Source: Clostridiales bacterium (GTDB lineage Bacteria; Bacillota; Clostridia; Oscillospirales; Oscillospiraceae). From it: a stretch of 40,027 nt of DNA. Where the stretch lies: assembly GCA_019418025.1 (NCBI GenBank), contig DYCR01000016.1, forward strand, positions 1-40,027. Reading direction: 5' to 3'. The notes under the pieces were generated by a model, which saw only the letters and a list, made by a program, of their open reading frames with translations, did not search any database and was not told where the DNA came from. Below are positions 32,007-40,021 of the stretch, in pieces. The first letter of the stretch is position 1, and each line of letters opens with the position of its first letter. Position numbers and translations under genes: made by a program.

Positions 32007-33467
32007 ATGAAACTGGATTTTGAATACGGGCAGGGGCTGATGAGCGCCGAGCTGCCTGACAACACAGACGTTTTTATCCCCGGCAAGACCGTTCCCGATC
32101 CCCAGTGCCTGCCCCAAGACTGGGACAGCCTGTACAATGCCACTCTGGAGAGCATCCGCAACCCCTACGGCATGCCCGCCCTGAGAGAATTGGCTGCACC
32201 GGGAAAGACCGTTGTTTTCGTCATCCCCGATATCGTCAAGGGCGGCTGCCAGCCCACGTCCCACCGCAAGGTGGCCATCCGCGCCTGCCTTGACGAGCTG
32301 TATGCAGGGGGCGTGCGCAAGGAGGACATCCTGCTGCTGTTCTCCAACGGTCTGCACCCCCGTGCCACCGTCAAGGAGATGAAGCAGATTCTGGGCGATG
32401 ATCTGTTCCACGAATTTTATTTCACCAACCAGATCACCTCCCACGACTCCGAGGACTATGACCACATGGTGGATCTCGGCACCACCGGTCGGGGCGACCC
32501 CGTCCTGATGAACAAGTTCGTCTTTGACTGCGATATCCCCATCCTCATCGGTCACACCCAGGGCAACCCCTACGGCGGCTACTCCGGCGGCTACAAGCAC
32601 AGCGCCACCGGCATCACCCACTGGCGGAGCATCGCATCCCACCACGTCCCCAAGGTCATGCATCGGGGGGATTTCACCCCCGTTTCCGGTCACAGCCTGA
32701 TGCGCACGAAATTTGACGAGATCTCCATGCATATGGAAGAAAAGATGGGTCATCCCTTCTTCTGCTGCGATGCGGTTCTTGACACCTATTCCCGTCAGAT
32801 CGCCCTGTTCTCCGGCTATGCAAAGATCATGCAGCCGCTGAGCTGGAAGGTGGCCGACAAGCGCACCTACGTCCCCTTCGCCGAGGAAAAATACGATGTC
32901 ATGGTCTTTGGCATGCCCCAGAACTTCCACTACGGCGACGGCATGGGCACCAACCCCATCCAGATGATGCAGGCGCTGTCTGCTCAGGTCATCCGCCACA
33001 AGCGTGTCATGAAGGACAACTGCGTCATCATCTGCTCCTCCATCTGCAACGGCTACTTCCACGATGAGCGGTGGCCCTACCTGCGGGAGCTGTACGAAAT
33101 GTTCCAGCATGACCACATGAACGTCCTGCCCGACATGGATCGCTACGGCGAATACTTCGCAACCAATCAGGAATATATCCGCAAGTACCGCTTTGCCAAT
33201 GCCTTCCATCCCTTCCACGGCTTCTCCATGATGAGCTGCGGTCATATCGCAGAGATGAACACCAGTGCCATCTATATCGTCGGCGCTCAGGAGCCGGGCA
33301 TCGCCCGGGGCATGGGTCTAAAGACCCGGGCCACCTTTGAAGAGGCACTTCAGGATGCCATGAAGAAGTATGTAGGCCCCAACCCCAAGATCCTGGCCCT
33401 GCCCCAGACCTTCAAGGTCGGCGCAGTCCATCTGTGCATGAAGGACGACGATCTTTCCGACGTGTGA
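32007..33467 (+). CDS. LarA homologue, nickel-pincer nucleotide racemase/epimerase family
   Basis: The 486-residue product belongs to the lactate racemase LarA family. Visible landmarks against L. plantarum LarA are DIVK (Asp75, Lys78; DxTR in LarA), GLHPRA (His117; LarA His108), GGYSGGYK (Lys197; LarA Lys184, which carries the cofactor) and His213 (LarA His200, nickel ligand). The second acid-base His174 of LarA falls on Asn187 by the same offset of 13 as Lys197 and His213, and LarA Arg75 falls on Lys78. LarA homologues act on several 2-hydroxyacids and sugar acids. As last gene of the operon, with larB-larC1 nearby, it is probably functional but with a substrate other than lactate. Confidence 0.83.
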   Translation: MKLDFEYGQGLMSAELPDNTDVFIPGKTVPDPQCLPQDWDSLYNATLESIRNPYGMPALRELAAPGKTVVFVIPDIVKGGCQPTSHRKVAIRACLDELYAGGVRKEDILLLFSNGLHPRATVKEMKQILGDDLFHEFYFTNQITSHDSEDYDHMVDLGTTGRGDPVLMNKFVFDCDIPILIGHTQGNPYGGYSGGYKHSATGITHWRSIASHHVPKVMHRGDFTPVSGHSLMRTKFDEISMHMEEKMGHPFFCCDAVLDTYSRQIALFSGYAKIMQPLSWKVADKRTYVPFAEEKYDVMVFGMPQNFHYGDGMGTNPIQMMQALSAQVIRHKRVMKDNCVIICSSICNGYFHDERWPYLRELYEMFQHDHMNVLPDMDRYGEYFATNQEYIRKYRFANAFHPFHGFSMMSCGHIAEMNTSAIYIVGAQEPGIARGMGLKTRATFEEALQDAMKKYVGPNPKILALPQTFKVGAVHLCMKDDDLSDV

Positions 33468-33555
33468 GCCATCGTCCCCTGAACATCACCCGAAACACCG
33501 CAGCACGGGACTGCCGCATCATTCATTTTTGGAAAAGCGGCTCTTCTAAAAATTG

Positions 33556-33612
33556 AAAATAGGCGTAGAAATCGGAAAATACTCCGTTTTCTACGCCTAT
33601 TTTATTTGCCCT
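33556..33612. terminator. Bidirectional terminator after the larA-like gene
   Basis: A perfect 16-bp stem (AAAATAGGCGTAGAAA at 33556-33571, complement at 33588-33603) carries an inner CGG/CCG pair and A/T-rich flanks. It closes the seven-gene operon and the convergent alr operon. The bases 33468-33555 before it show no gene. Confidence 0.9.
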
Positions 33613-33649
33613 TATTCAAGAAAAGCCTATTTTACAACAGATTCTATAA

Positions 33650-35224
33650 TCAGGGGTCGGCAACAGTCTCCGCCGCATATACCCATGCGTTGGGCAGCCG
33701 TCTGCCATGGGGGATCAGGTTGCTGTTGGAGCATCGCATGATGTACTCGCCCTCATACCAGACACCGGCACTGGTGCCGCCGTCCAGATTCAGGGCCTGA
33801 TATGCCCCGTAACGCTCCATAATGGACGCCACTTCCACGGAATTGGTTCCGATGGAGTCGATCTTCCGTCCCTCAATGCCCAGCATCAGGATGGACTCGT
33901 CCTTGGTCTGTCCGATGGCCGCCCGGGGATTGAGGGCGGTGTAGGTGTTATCCTGACTGGAGACGTTGACGCCGTCCACGATCAGCGCAGGGGTGAACTC
34001 CGTGGCATCGGTGGTGTCCGGATGGACCTCCGCCGGCGCATCCACGATATAAAGCCTGTTGTCCTCTCGCAGCTCAATGCGCTTGTAGCCCCAAGGCCCG
34101 CGGTAGCCGAAATGCTCACCGCCGGCAATGGCAAGGCCCGTCTGGTCACTGCCCTCGGGAACACCGGGGGCATCGGCAAAGCCCGAGCCGGTCATGGCTA
34201 CAAGGCCGTTGTTCTTTGTGGCGATGTCACCGATCCACTCGCCCACCTGCCCCCACTGGGAGGAGGGTGCAACCTTGAGTCGGGAGGCATCCTTTCCGAT
34301 GACCAAAACGCCCCGGTAGGTGCTGCCCGTGACACGGACCACCATCAGGCCGTTGGCTGCGTCCACCGCAAGGACCTGATCGCCCTGCGTGGTGTATATG
34401 TCGGTGCCGCTGTCGTCCAGGCCGGCCTCGTTGACATAGAACTTGTCCCAGCCGTTGGCGATGACCTCGGGGTGGGCCTCTGCATAGTCTCTGGTGGACT
34501 TTTCATCCAGCTCATAGAACTTCTCGAAGAACCGTTCCTCTTCATTGGTAAAGCCCACATCCTGCGCAATATTGCTGAGGATAGAGGCGGCAGCATCCTT
34601 GCTGAAGCCGGAGGAGGGGGACTTTGTCTCTTCCGGCACCTTGTCGGCATCTCCCCAGTGGGAGTCCACACCGATCTGCGAATCCTGATGGGCCTTTGTC
34701 TTGTCCACCACCGCCTGAACCACGTCGCCGGGGATCAGGGCCGTTGCCAGCCACTGGTGGGTGAAGGTACTCATTGCCGTGTCGATGTAAATGCTGCGCA
34801 GGGCAGACAGTGGCTTGATCCAATCGGTGAAGATGATCACGCAGTAAGCCGACTCGATAAACAGCAGAACACCCAAAAGCCATGCCACCGCCCGCAGGGC
34901 AGGCTTGGGCTTTTTGGATTTTTTCGCCTTTTTCTGCTTCTTTTCCGGCTCCTGCTGGGTCCGCCGATGGATGTTGTGTACTTCCTCCTGCTCGCCGCGG
35001 ACCATCTCCTCCGGCAGATCCACCCCGTCAGCCGGATGCTCCAGCGGATCATCCAGCTCCAGAGAAAGCACCTGCTTCAGATCATCGTCCAAAAAATCGA
35101 ATGCATCATAGCTGTCTGCGCTCTGGGTCTGTGCCTCCTCCTGAGGCGGCCGTTTCCCTCCGCCCGACGCTCTTTGTCCAGAGAAGCGGCCCTTTTCTCC
35201 GCCGCTGAATCCTCTATTGCCCAT
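33650..35224 (-). CDS. Membrane-anchored phosphodiester glycosidase (NAGPA-like) domain protein
   Basis: The 524-residue product has a charged, Lys/Gly-rich cytoplasmic N-terminus (about 1-110), one membrane helix (about 112-135), and a large external part. The C-terminal 250 residues match the phosphodiester glycosidase (NAGPA/DUF2233) domain, with NPRAAIGQTKDESILML and the signature ALNLDGGTSAGVWYEGE followed by PHGRRLPNAW. Mammalian NAGPA removes GlcNAc from a phosphodiester. Bacterial members are tied to cell-wall polymers or exopolysaccharide. It is 21 bases downstream of alr on the same strand, which fits a cell-envelope role. Confidence 0.82.
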   Translation of the reverse strand: MGNRGFSGGEKGRFSGQRASGGGKRPPQEEAQTQSADSYDAFDFLDDDLKQVLSLELDDPLEHPADGVDLPEEMVRGEQEEVHNIHRRTQQEPEKKQKKAKKSKKPKPALRAVAWLLGVLLFIESAYCVIIFTDWIKPLSALRSIYIDTAMSTFTHQWLATALIPGDVVQAVVDKTKAHQDSQIGVDSHWGDADKVPEETKSPSSGFSKDAAASILSNIAQDVGFTNEEERFFEKFYELDEKSTRDYAEAHPEVIANGWDKFYVNEAGLDDSGTDIYTTQGDQVLAVDAANGLMVVRVTGSTYRGVLVIGKDASRLKVAPSSQWGQVGEWIGDIATKNNGLVAMTGSGFADAPGVPEGSDQTGLAIAGGEHFGYRGPWGYKRIELREDNRLYIVDAPAEVHPDTTDATEFTPALIVDGVNVSSQDNTYTALNPRAAIGQTKDESILMLGIEGRKIDSIGTNSVEVASIMERYGAYQALNLDGGTSAGVWYEGEYIMRCSNSNLIPHGRRLPNAWVYAAETVADP

Positions 35225-35245
35225 GTTGTTTCTTCCTCCGAAAAT

Positions 35246-36403
35246 TTATATGTTGTCCAGCAGATAGTGGACCGAACGGATCAGGCGGTCCCCCTGATAA
35301 TACATGCGGGGCACACGGCGGCTGATACCGCAAATGAACTCATAGTTGAAGCTGCCTGCCTCGGCGGCGATCTGCTCCACGGTGATGGACTCCTCCCCGT
35401 CTGCCCCCACCAGTGTCACCCGGTCGCCGGGCATGACCTGAGGGATGTGGGTCACGTCCACCATCATCTGATCCATGCAGATCCTGCCCAGAATGGGGGC
35501 CCGCTTGCCGTGGATCAGCACGTAAAACTTTCCGGAAAGGCTCCGCCAGTAGCCGTCGGCATAGCCCACGGGAATGGTAGCCACTCGGGTCTGCCCCTTC
35601 GTGACATACAGCCCGCCGTAGCTGATCTCCCGACCGGCAGGCAGGGTCTTTACGTGGGAAATGTGGCTGTACCAGCTCAGTGCCGGACGCAGACTGAGCA
35701 AGCAGGGGTCCACCTCGTCACTGGGGTAAAGACCATAGGTCACGATACCGGCACGGACCATCTCATACTGCCTGCCGAAATTCATCAGACCGGCAGAGTT
35801 ATTCATATGCCGGATGGGGATATCAAGCCCCCGCTTCCTGAGCATCCGGTCAAACTCATCAAATCTCTCGGCCTGCGCCCGGGAGCGGGACAGGTCTGCG
35901 CAGTCGGCGGTGGCGAAATGGCTGAACAGCCCCTCCGCCGTGAGCCCGGGCAGCGCCGCGATCTGTCGGCAGATGTCTGCCGATTCCTCCGTGGGCTGAA
36001 AGCCGATCCGGCTCATGCCCGTATCCACCGCAAGGTGGACGCAGGCCTGCTTCCCCTGCTTCTGCGCCTCAGCAGACAGGGCCAGAGCATCCTCCCACCG
36101 GAAGATCGCCGTGCGGATATCCAGCTCCACCACCTGAGGGAAGGCCCCCACGGGGGTGTGTCCCAGAATCAGGATCGGGTTTTGGATGCCGGACTGACGC
36201 AGCTCCAGTGCCTCAGCCACGGAGCTGACGCCGAAAAATGAACAGCTGTCCTGAAGGAAGCGGGCCACCGGCACGGCACCGTGGCCGTAGGCATCCGCCT
36301 TGACCACCGCCATCACAGCCACGCCGGTTTTCCGGCGGACCGATTCCATATTATATCGAATTGCATCTAAATTGATGTGAACATAGGTGTTGTCGAAATT
36401 CAA
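35246..36403 (-). CDS. alr: Alanine racemase
   Basis: The 385-residue product is a PLP-dependent fold III alanine racemase. The PLP lysine is in VVKADAYGHG near the N-terminus, the catalytic Tyr region is around RICMDQMMVDVT, and the HFATAD and NSAG motifs are present. It supplies D-alanine for peptidoglycan. A TTG at 36403 is chosen as the start: AGGAG lies 8 bases upstream and the protein then begins directly with NFDNTYVHINLDAIRYN, as in the family. An ATG at 36472 would add 23 residues, but it overlaps the -10 box of the promoter, so it cannot be inside the mRNA. Confidence 0.93.
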   Translation of the reverse strand: MNFDNTYVHINLDAIRYNMESVRRKTGVAVMAVVKADAYGHGAVPVARFLQDSCSFFGVSSVAEALELRQSGIQNPILILGHTPVGAFPQVVELDIRTAIFRWEDALALSAEAQKQGKQACVHLAVDTGMSRIGFQPTEESADICRQIAALPGLTAEGLFSHFATADCADLSRSRAQAERFDEFDRMLRKRGLDIPIRHMNNSAGLMNFGRQYEMVRAGIVTYGLYPSDEVDPCLLSLRPALSWYSHISHVKTLPAGREISYGGLYVTKGQTRVATIPVGYADGYWRSLSGKFYVLIHGKRAPILGRICMDQMMVDVTHIPQVMPGDRVTLVGADGEESITVEQIAAEAGSFNYEFICGISRRVPRMYYQGDRLIRSVHYLLDNI

Positions 36404-36470
36404 CCAATCATCTCCTGTTATTCCCACTGGTTCGGAGGTGGAGTTCGGGAAAATCCCAATAATTTTGTTC

Positions 36471-36499
36471 ATTTTATCATAAATCCACCGAAATGTAAA
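36471..36499 (-). promoter_or_regulatory. Promoter of alr
   Basis: On the minus strand TTTACA (36494-36499) and TAAAAT (36471-36476) are 17 bases apart. Its position over the upstream ATG decides the alr start. Confidence 0.72.
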
Positions 36500-36535
36500 C
36501 CTTCCCGATAAAACTTCACATTTGCATATTTCCGG

Positions 36536-36563
36536 TTGCAGGATCGGCAAACTGCGCTATAAT
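36536..36563 (+). promoter_or_regulatory. Promoter of the PAP2-DUF975 operon
   Basis: TTGCAG (36536-36541) and a perfect TATAAT (36558-36563) are 16 bases apart, with a predicted start near 36570 and the start codon at 36600. Confidence 0.78.
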
Positions 36564-36599
36564 GGTAGATACCAAAATATGATAACGGAGGGAATTTTC

Positions 36600-37316
36600 A
36601 TGGATGAGCGCCGCACCTTTTCCCTGCGCAGACTCTCCGAGCCTCGATATGCTCATTTAAAGCTGCTGCTTCTGTGGCCTGTGTATCTGCTGGTCTTTCT
36701 GATCACCGAGCGATTCCTGCCCAGAAGCTACTACCATCCCATGTACCACCCCTTGGATGACCGCATCCCCTTTCAGGAGCTGTTCGTCATCCCCTATGTG
36801 TTCTGGTACGTTTTTATGATCGGCTCCATTCTCTATACCCTGCGCCACGACACCCGTGCCTTCCGCCGTCAGGGATGGTTCATGATCATCACCTTCGGCA
36901 CGGCCTGCCTCGTTTACCTGCTTTACCCCAACTGCCAGCAGCTCCGCCCTCAGGTCTACCCCCGAGACAATCTGCTGACCTCTGCCGTCAGGCTGCTGCA
37001 CTGGATCGACACCCCCACGGGCGTGTGTCCGTCCCTGCACGTGTGCGGCGCCATCGGCTGCGCGCTGGGGCTGAGCGACACCCGTCGCTTCGGCACGCTG
37101 CCGTGGAGGATCGTAAACTTTTCCATAGCCCTGCTCATCAGCCTGTCCACCATGTTCATTAAGCAGCACTCGGTGGTGGATGTGTTCTGGGCCGTCATGC
37201 TCAGTCTCGCCGCCTACGTGATTGCCTACCGCATACCCCAAAAAAATCGCCGCCCATTGCATGAGCGGGGATCATATGATATCGTCAAAGCATCAAATAA
37301 GGAGGATCAACAATGA
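36600..37316 (+). CDS. PAP2-superfamily membrane phosphatase
   Basis: The 238-residue product has about five or six membrane helices and the later PAP2 motifs: CPSLHVCGAIG (PSxH) and STMFIKQHSVVDV, whose His and Asp complete the active site. The first motif (KxxxxxxRP) is not clear. PAP2 enzymes dephosphorylate lipid phosphates such as phosphatidate or undecaprenyl pyrophosphate, at the membrane. The start at 36600 has GGAGGG at a spacing of about 8; a frame extending upstream crosses the promoter. It overlaps the next gene by 4 bases (ATGA). Confidence 0.85.
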   Translation: MDERRTFSLRRLSEPRYAHLKLLLLWPVYLLVFLITERFLPRSYYHPMYHPLDDRIPFQELFVIPYVFWYVFMIGSILYTLRHDTRAFRRQGWFMIITFGTACLVYLLYPNCQQLRPQVYPRDNLLTSAVRLLHWIDTPTGVCPSLHVCGAIGCALGLSDTRRFGTLPWRIVNFSIALLISLSTMFIKQHSVVDVFWAVMLSLAAYVIAYRIPQKNRRPLHERGSYDIVKASNKEDQQ

Positions 37317-38005
37317 ACAATTCCGAACACCGCAGCCGGGCCAGAGCCGCCCTGTCCGGCCATTGGGGAACCGCAATACTGGTTTCTTTTCTGGCAGGGC
37401 TGTTAAGCAGCACCAGTTCCCAATACGCCCGTTTCACCGGCGAAATCGACATAAGCTTCCCGGAGTTTATGCCCATCGTCATGCCCATCATGGAGGGTTT
37501 TGCCATCACCGCCTCGCTGTTTGGCCTTGTCAGTATGATTCTGGGCGGTGTGATCCAGATGGGCAGCGCAAGGTTCCACCTGAATCTGATCGACCGGAAG
37601 GAAGCAGAGCTTTCTGACCTGTTCAGCCAATTTTCCCACTTTGGCTCCGGACTGGTCATGTACCTGCTCAGCAGCTTATTTGTCCTTTTGTGGGCCACTC
37701 TGCTGATCATCCCCGGCATCATCGCTGCTTACAGCTATTCCATGGCCCCCTACATCCTTTTGGAGGACCCCAACTGCGGCGGCTACGAGGCCATCCGGCG
37801 CTCCAAGCAGCTGATGAACGGACATAAGATGGAGCTGTTCCTTCTGGATCTGAGCTTCATCGGATGGATCATCCTGTCCGTGTTCACCCTCGGGATCGGA
37901 ATGCTCTGGGTCACCCCCTACATGTATACCGCCCGGGCATCCTTCTACCGTCAGCTCACCGCCCCCCGATCCGGCGGCAGCCAAAGCACCACCGTAGAAT
38001 TCTGA
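37313..38005 (+). CDS. DUF975-family membrane protein
   Basis: The 230-residue product has an N-terminal short basic helix (RSRARAALSGHWGTA) and about four or five hydrophobic segments. It carries the DUF975 landmarks: WATLLIIPGIIAAYSYSMAP, EAIRRSKQLMNGHKM and LLDLSFIGW. The family has no established function. It is coupled to the PAP2 gene by a 4-base overlap and followed by a strong terminator. A second family member lies at 38994. Confidence 0.85.
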   Translation: MNNSEHRSRARAALSGHWGTAILVSFLAGLLSSTSSQYARFTGEIDISFPEFMPIVMPIMEGFAITASLFGLVSMILGGVIQMGSARFHLNLIDRKEAELSDLFSQFSHFGSGLVMYLLSSLFVLLWATLLIIPGIIAAYSYSMAPYILLEDPNCGGYEAIRRSKQLMNGHKMELFLLDLSFIGWIILSVFTLGIGMLWVTPYMYTARASFYRQLTAPRSGGSQSTTVEF

Positions 38006-38008
38006 CAA

Positions 38009-38046
38009 AAATATCCGGCTCGCAAGGGAGCCGGATATTTTATTTG
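38009..38046. terminator. Bidirectional terminator of DUF975 and XRE-TPR genes
   Basis: A perfect 13-bp stem (AAATATCCGGCTC at 38009-38021, complement at 38028-38040) with a T-rich tail follows the DUF975 gene. The stop codon of the convergent XRE gene lies at its right edge. Confidence 0.88.
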
Positions 38047-38852
38047 GTTGCATAGTAGTATGCCATTTTATAGTCCTCCTGCTCCCGATAGCAGATCTCC
38101 AGATATCTCCGGCATTCCTGCGGCATGGTCTCCTCCGCCCGATGGAACTGCTCCGCCGCCTTTTGGTATTCCTTCCGGGCAAACAGCAGCTGCCCCATCC
38201 GAAAGCTCCACTCCGACCCGCTGCGTTGTTCCATGGCGCAAAGATACCGCTGTGCATCGGCAAAGCGATTTTCCGTCAGCGCCGCCCTTGCCCGCAGCAT
38301 CAGCACCGGGTCATCCCCGGGGATCTCCCCCACCAGACCCGCAAGCTGCCCCTCCGTCTCAGGACATTGCGCACGCAGGATCGCAAGCCTTCGGCTCAGC
38401 TCCTGCGTGCAGTAGGGGCAGTCCTCCATTGCCTGCCGGCAGCGGTCAAGCACCGTCCTTGCATAAGGCAGCAGCCCCTGCTCGATGGCCTGCTCCCCCA
38501 GTCCCAGCAGCGACAGCACCCGCAGCAGCCCGATCTCCCGCCCGAGGATCTCTCCGGCACATTCGATCTTGTCAAGACGCTCCAGACTCCTGCGGTATTC
38601 TCCGGCATCCCAAGCCTGACGGGCCTCTGCCAAGAGCGGATACTCCGGCAGCTGTGGGACATCCTCCCCCAAAAAGTAGCTGACGGGCCTGCCAAGGCGC
38701 TCAGACAGATACCGCAGGGTGGCAACGGAGGGGTTTGCCGTGTCATGCTCCAGTGCCGACAGCATGTTCCGGGTGATCTCCGCTCCGGCAAGCTGCCTCT
38801 GGGACAGTCCCGATTCCACCCGTGCCTGATAGATACGCTGACCCATGGTCAT
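38040..38852 (-). CDS. XRE-family HTH regulator with TPR-like repeats
   Basis: The 270-residue product has an XRE helix-turn-helix at about 5-60 (GQRIYQARVESGLSQRQLAG, NPSVATLRYLSERL) and a helical C-terminal region of TPR-like repeats (LLAEARQAWDAGEYRRSLERL, AEQFHRAEETMPQ). Proteins of this architecture (Rgg/PlcR-like or quorum-peptide sensors) bind a peptide through the TPR part; here the ligand is unknown. The start at 38852 has GGGGAGGG at a spacing of 8; an in-frame ATG 72 bases upstream lacks a site. It lies between two DUF975 genes and is divergent from the second. Confidence 0.82.
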   Translation of the reverse strand: MTMGQRIYQARVESGLSQRQLAGAEITRNMLSALEHDTANPSVATLRYLSERLGRPVSYFLGEDVPQLPEYPLLAEARQAWDAGEYRRSLERLDKIECAGEILGREIGLLRVLSLLGLGEQAIEQGLLPYARTVLDRCRQAMEDCPYCTQELSRRLAILRAQCPETEGQLAGLVGEIPGDDPVLMLRARAALTENRFADAQRYLCAMEQRSGSEWSFRMGQLLFARKEYQKAAEQFHRAEETMPQECRRYLEICYREQEDYKMAYYYATK

Positions 38853-38886
38853 CGCCGATCCCTCCCCGTAAGTGTGATTTACCCTT

Positions 38887-38892
38887 ATTCTA
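38887..38892 (-). promoter_or_regulatory. Extended -10 of the XRE-TPR gene
   Basis: The minus strand reads TGGTAGAAT about 35 bases before the start codon. The -35 region is poor. Confidence 0.45.
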
Positions 38893-38933
38893 CCACACAG
38901 ATCGTCCCTTTTCCACCGTAACAAAAAATTTAT

Positions 38934-38961
38934 TTGCTATTTTCGGGGTTTGCATTATAAT
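38934..38961 (+). promoter_or_regulatory. Promoter of the second DUF975-like gene
   Basis: TTGCTA (38934-38939) and a perfect TATAAT (38956-38961) are 16 bases apart, 32 bases before the start codon. Confidence 0.75.
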
Positions 38962-38993
38962 GGACAGTAATACATTTTTTAAGGAGTGCATTT

Positions 38994-39974
38994 ATGGCAG
39001 CATTGGATTGCAGGCATCTGAAGCAGGATGCCCAAGACCGTCTGGGGCGCATATCCGGTGATCCCCGGCTTCTGATTTTACTTTATACCGGCGTGATGGT
39101 CCTGCTGAACCTGCTGGTCAGCGGACTGAACGTGTATCTCGACCGACAGATCGGCACCACAGGCGGCCTGAGTGGTCTGGGGGCGCGCTCGATCTTAGAA
39201 TCGATACAGAGCATCCTGTCTTATATGACGGTGCTTTTCACCCCCTTCTGGTCCGCCGGATTCCTGTACAGCGTGATCCAGATCGCCCGCAGCGGTCGGT
39301 CTGACCCCAAGTTCATGCTGGAGGGCTTCCGCCGATTCCCAAGCATCATCGTGTTCAACCTGAATCGGACCCTGCTGACCTTCTTCGCCGCCACCATGGT
39401 CACCTATGTAGCCTCCTACATCTTCATGATGACCCCCTTCTCCCGTGAACTGGAGCAGGTGCTTGCATCCGTGATGCAGGAGGGCAGCATCCTTTCCTCC
39501 GGGGGTGTCATCGACCTGCAGGCGATCTCGCCGGATGTCCTGCTGCGTGCCTCCATCCCGCTGTTTGTCATCTTCTTTGTCCTGTTTGTGCCGGTCTATG
39601 CCTTCCTCAGCTACTCCCTGCGTCTGGGCAGCTATCTGGTCATGCAGGGGCCCCGCATGGGCGGCTTTGCGGCGATGATGCTCAGCTTCCGGATGATGAA
39701 GGGCCATCGCTTCCAGATGTTCAAGCTGGATCTGAGCTTCTGGTGGTACTATCTCGTCGAGGGACTGCTGACCCTGATCCTGTATCTGGACCTGCTGCTG
39801 CCCCTGTTCGGCATCGCCCTGCCCTTTGATGCCACGGTGCTGTTTTTTGTGAAGCTGATCGTTTACAGCGGCTGTCAGATCCTGTTCCACCTGTGGAAGA
39901 AGCTCCCCGTGGATACCACCTATGTCCTGTCCTACGACGCCATCACATCGGAGCATCAGCTCCCCCGTATGTAA
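38994..39974 (+). CDS. DUF975-like membrane protein
   Basis: The 326-residue product has about six hydrophobic segments and the same N-terminal basic helix, followed by MMLSFRMMKGHRFQMFKLDLSFWWYY. This closely resembles the segment with KQLMNGHKMELFLLDLSF in the protein encoded at 37313. It is about 100 residues longer than that protein. Function is unknown. It has its own promoter and GGAG ahead of the ATG, and is divergent from the XRE-TPR gene, which could regulate it. Confidence 0.75.
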   Translation: MAALDCRHLKQDAQDRLGRISGDPRLLILLYTGVMVLLNLLVSGLNVYLDRQIGTTGGLSGLGARSILESIQSILSYMTVLFTPFWSAGFLYSVIQIARSGRSDPKFMLEGFRRFPSIIVFNLNRTLLTFFAATMVTYVASYIFMMTPFSRELEQVLASVMQEGSILSSGGVIDLQAISPDVLLRASIPLFVIFFVLFVPVYAFLSYSLRLGSYLVMQGPRMGGFAAMMLSFRMMKGHRFQMFKLDLSFWWYYLVEGLLTLILYLDLLLPLFGIALPFDATVLFFVKLIVYSGCQILFHLWKKLPVDTTYVLSYDAITSEHQLPRM

Positions 39975-39978
39975 TCAT

Positions 39979-40021
39979 AACCACCACTGAAGTGGTGGTT
40001 TGCACAGGCCCTAGAAGGGCC
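39979..40021. repeat. Two tandem hairpins at the window edge
   Basis: AACCACCACT and AGTGGTGGTT (39979-40000) form a 10-bp stem with a 2-base spacer. GGCCCT and AGGGCC (40007-40021) form a second stem. The first, 4 bases after the stop codon, could be the terminator of the DUF975-like gene. The pair also resembles hairpins at the ends of IS200/IS605-type elements, but the sequence stops too soon to tell. Confidence 0.5.

Noticed and set aside
36404..36472. N-terminal extension of alanine racemase from the ATG at 36472
   Set aside because: That ATG overlaps the -10 box TAAAAT of a good promoter and lacks a ribosome binding site, whereas the TTG at 36403 has AGGAG at proper spacing.
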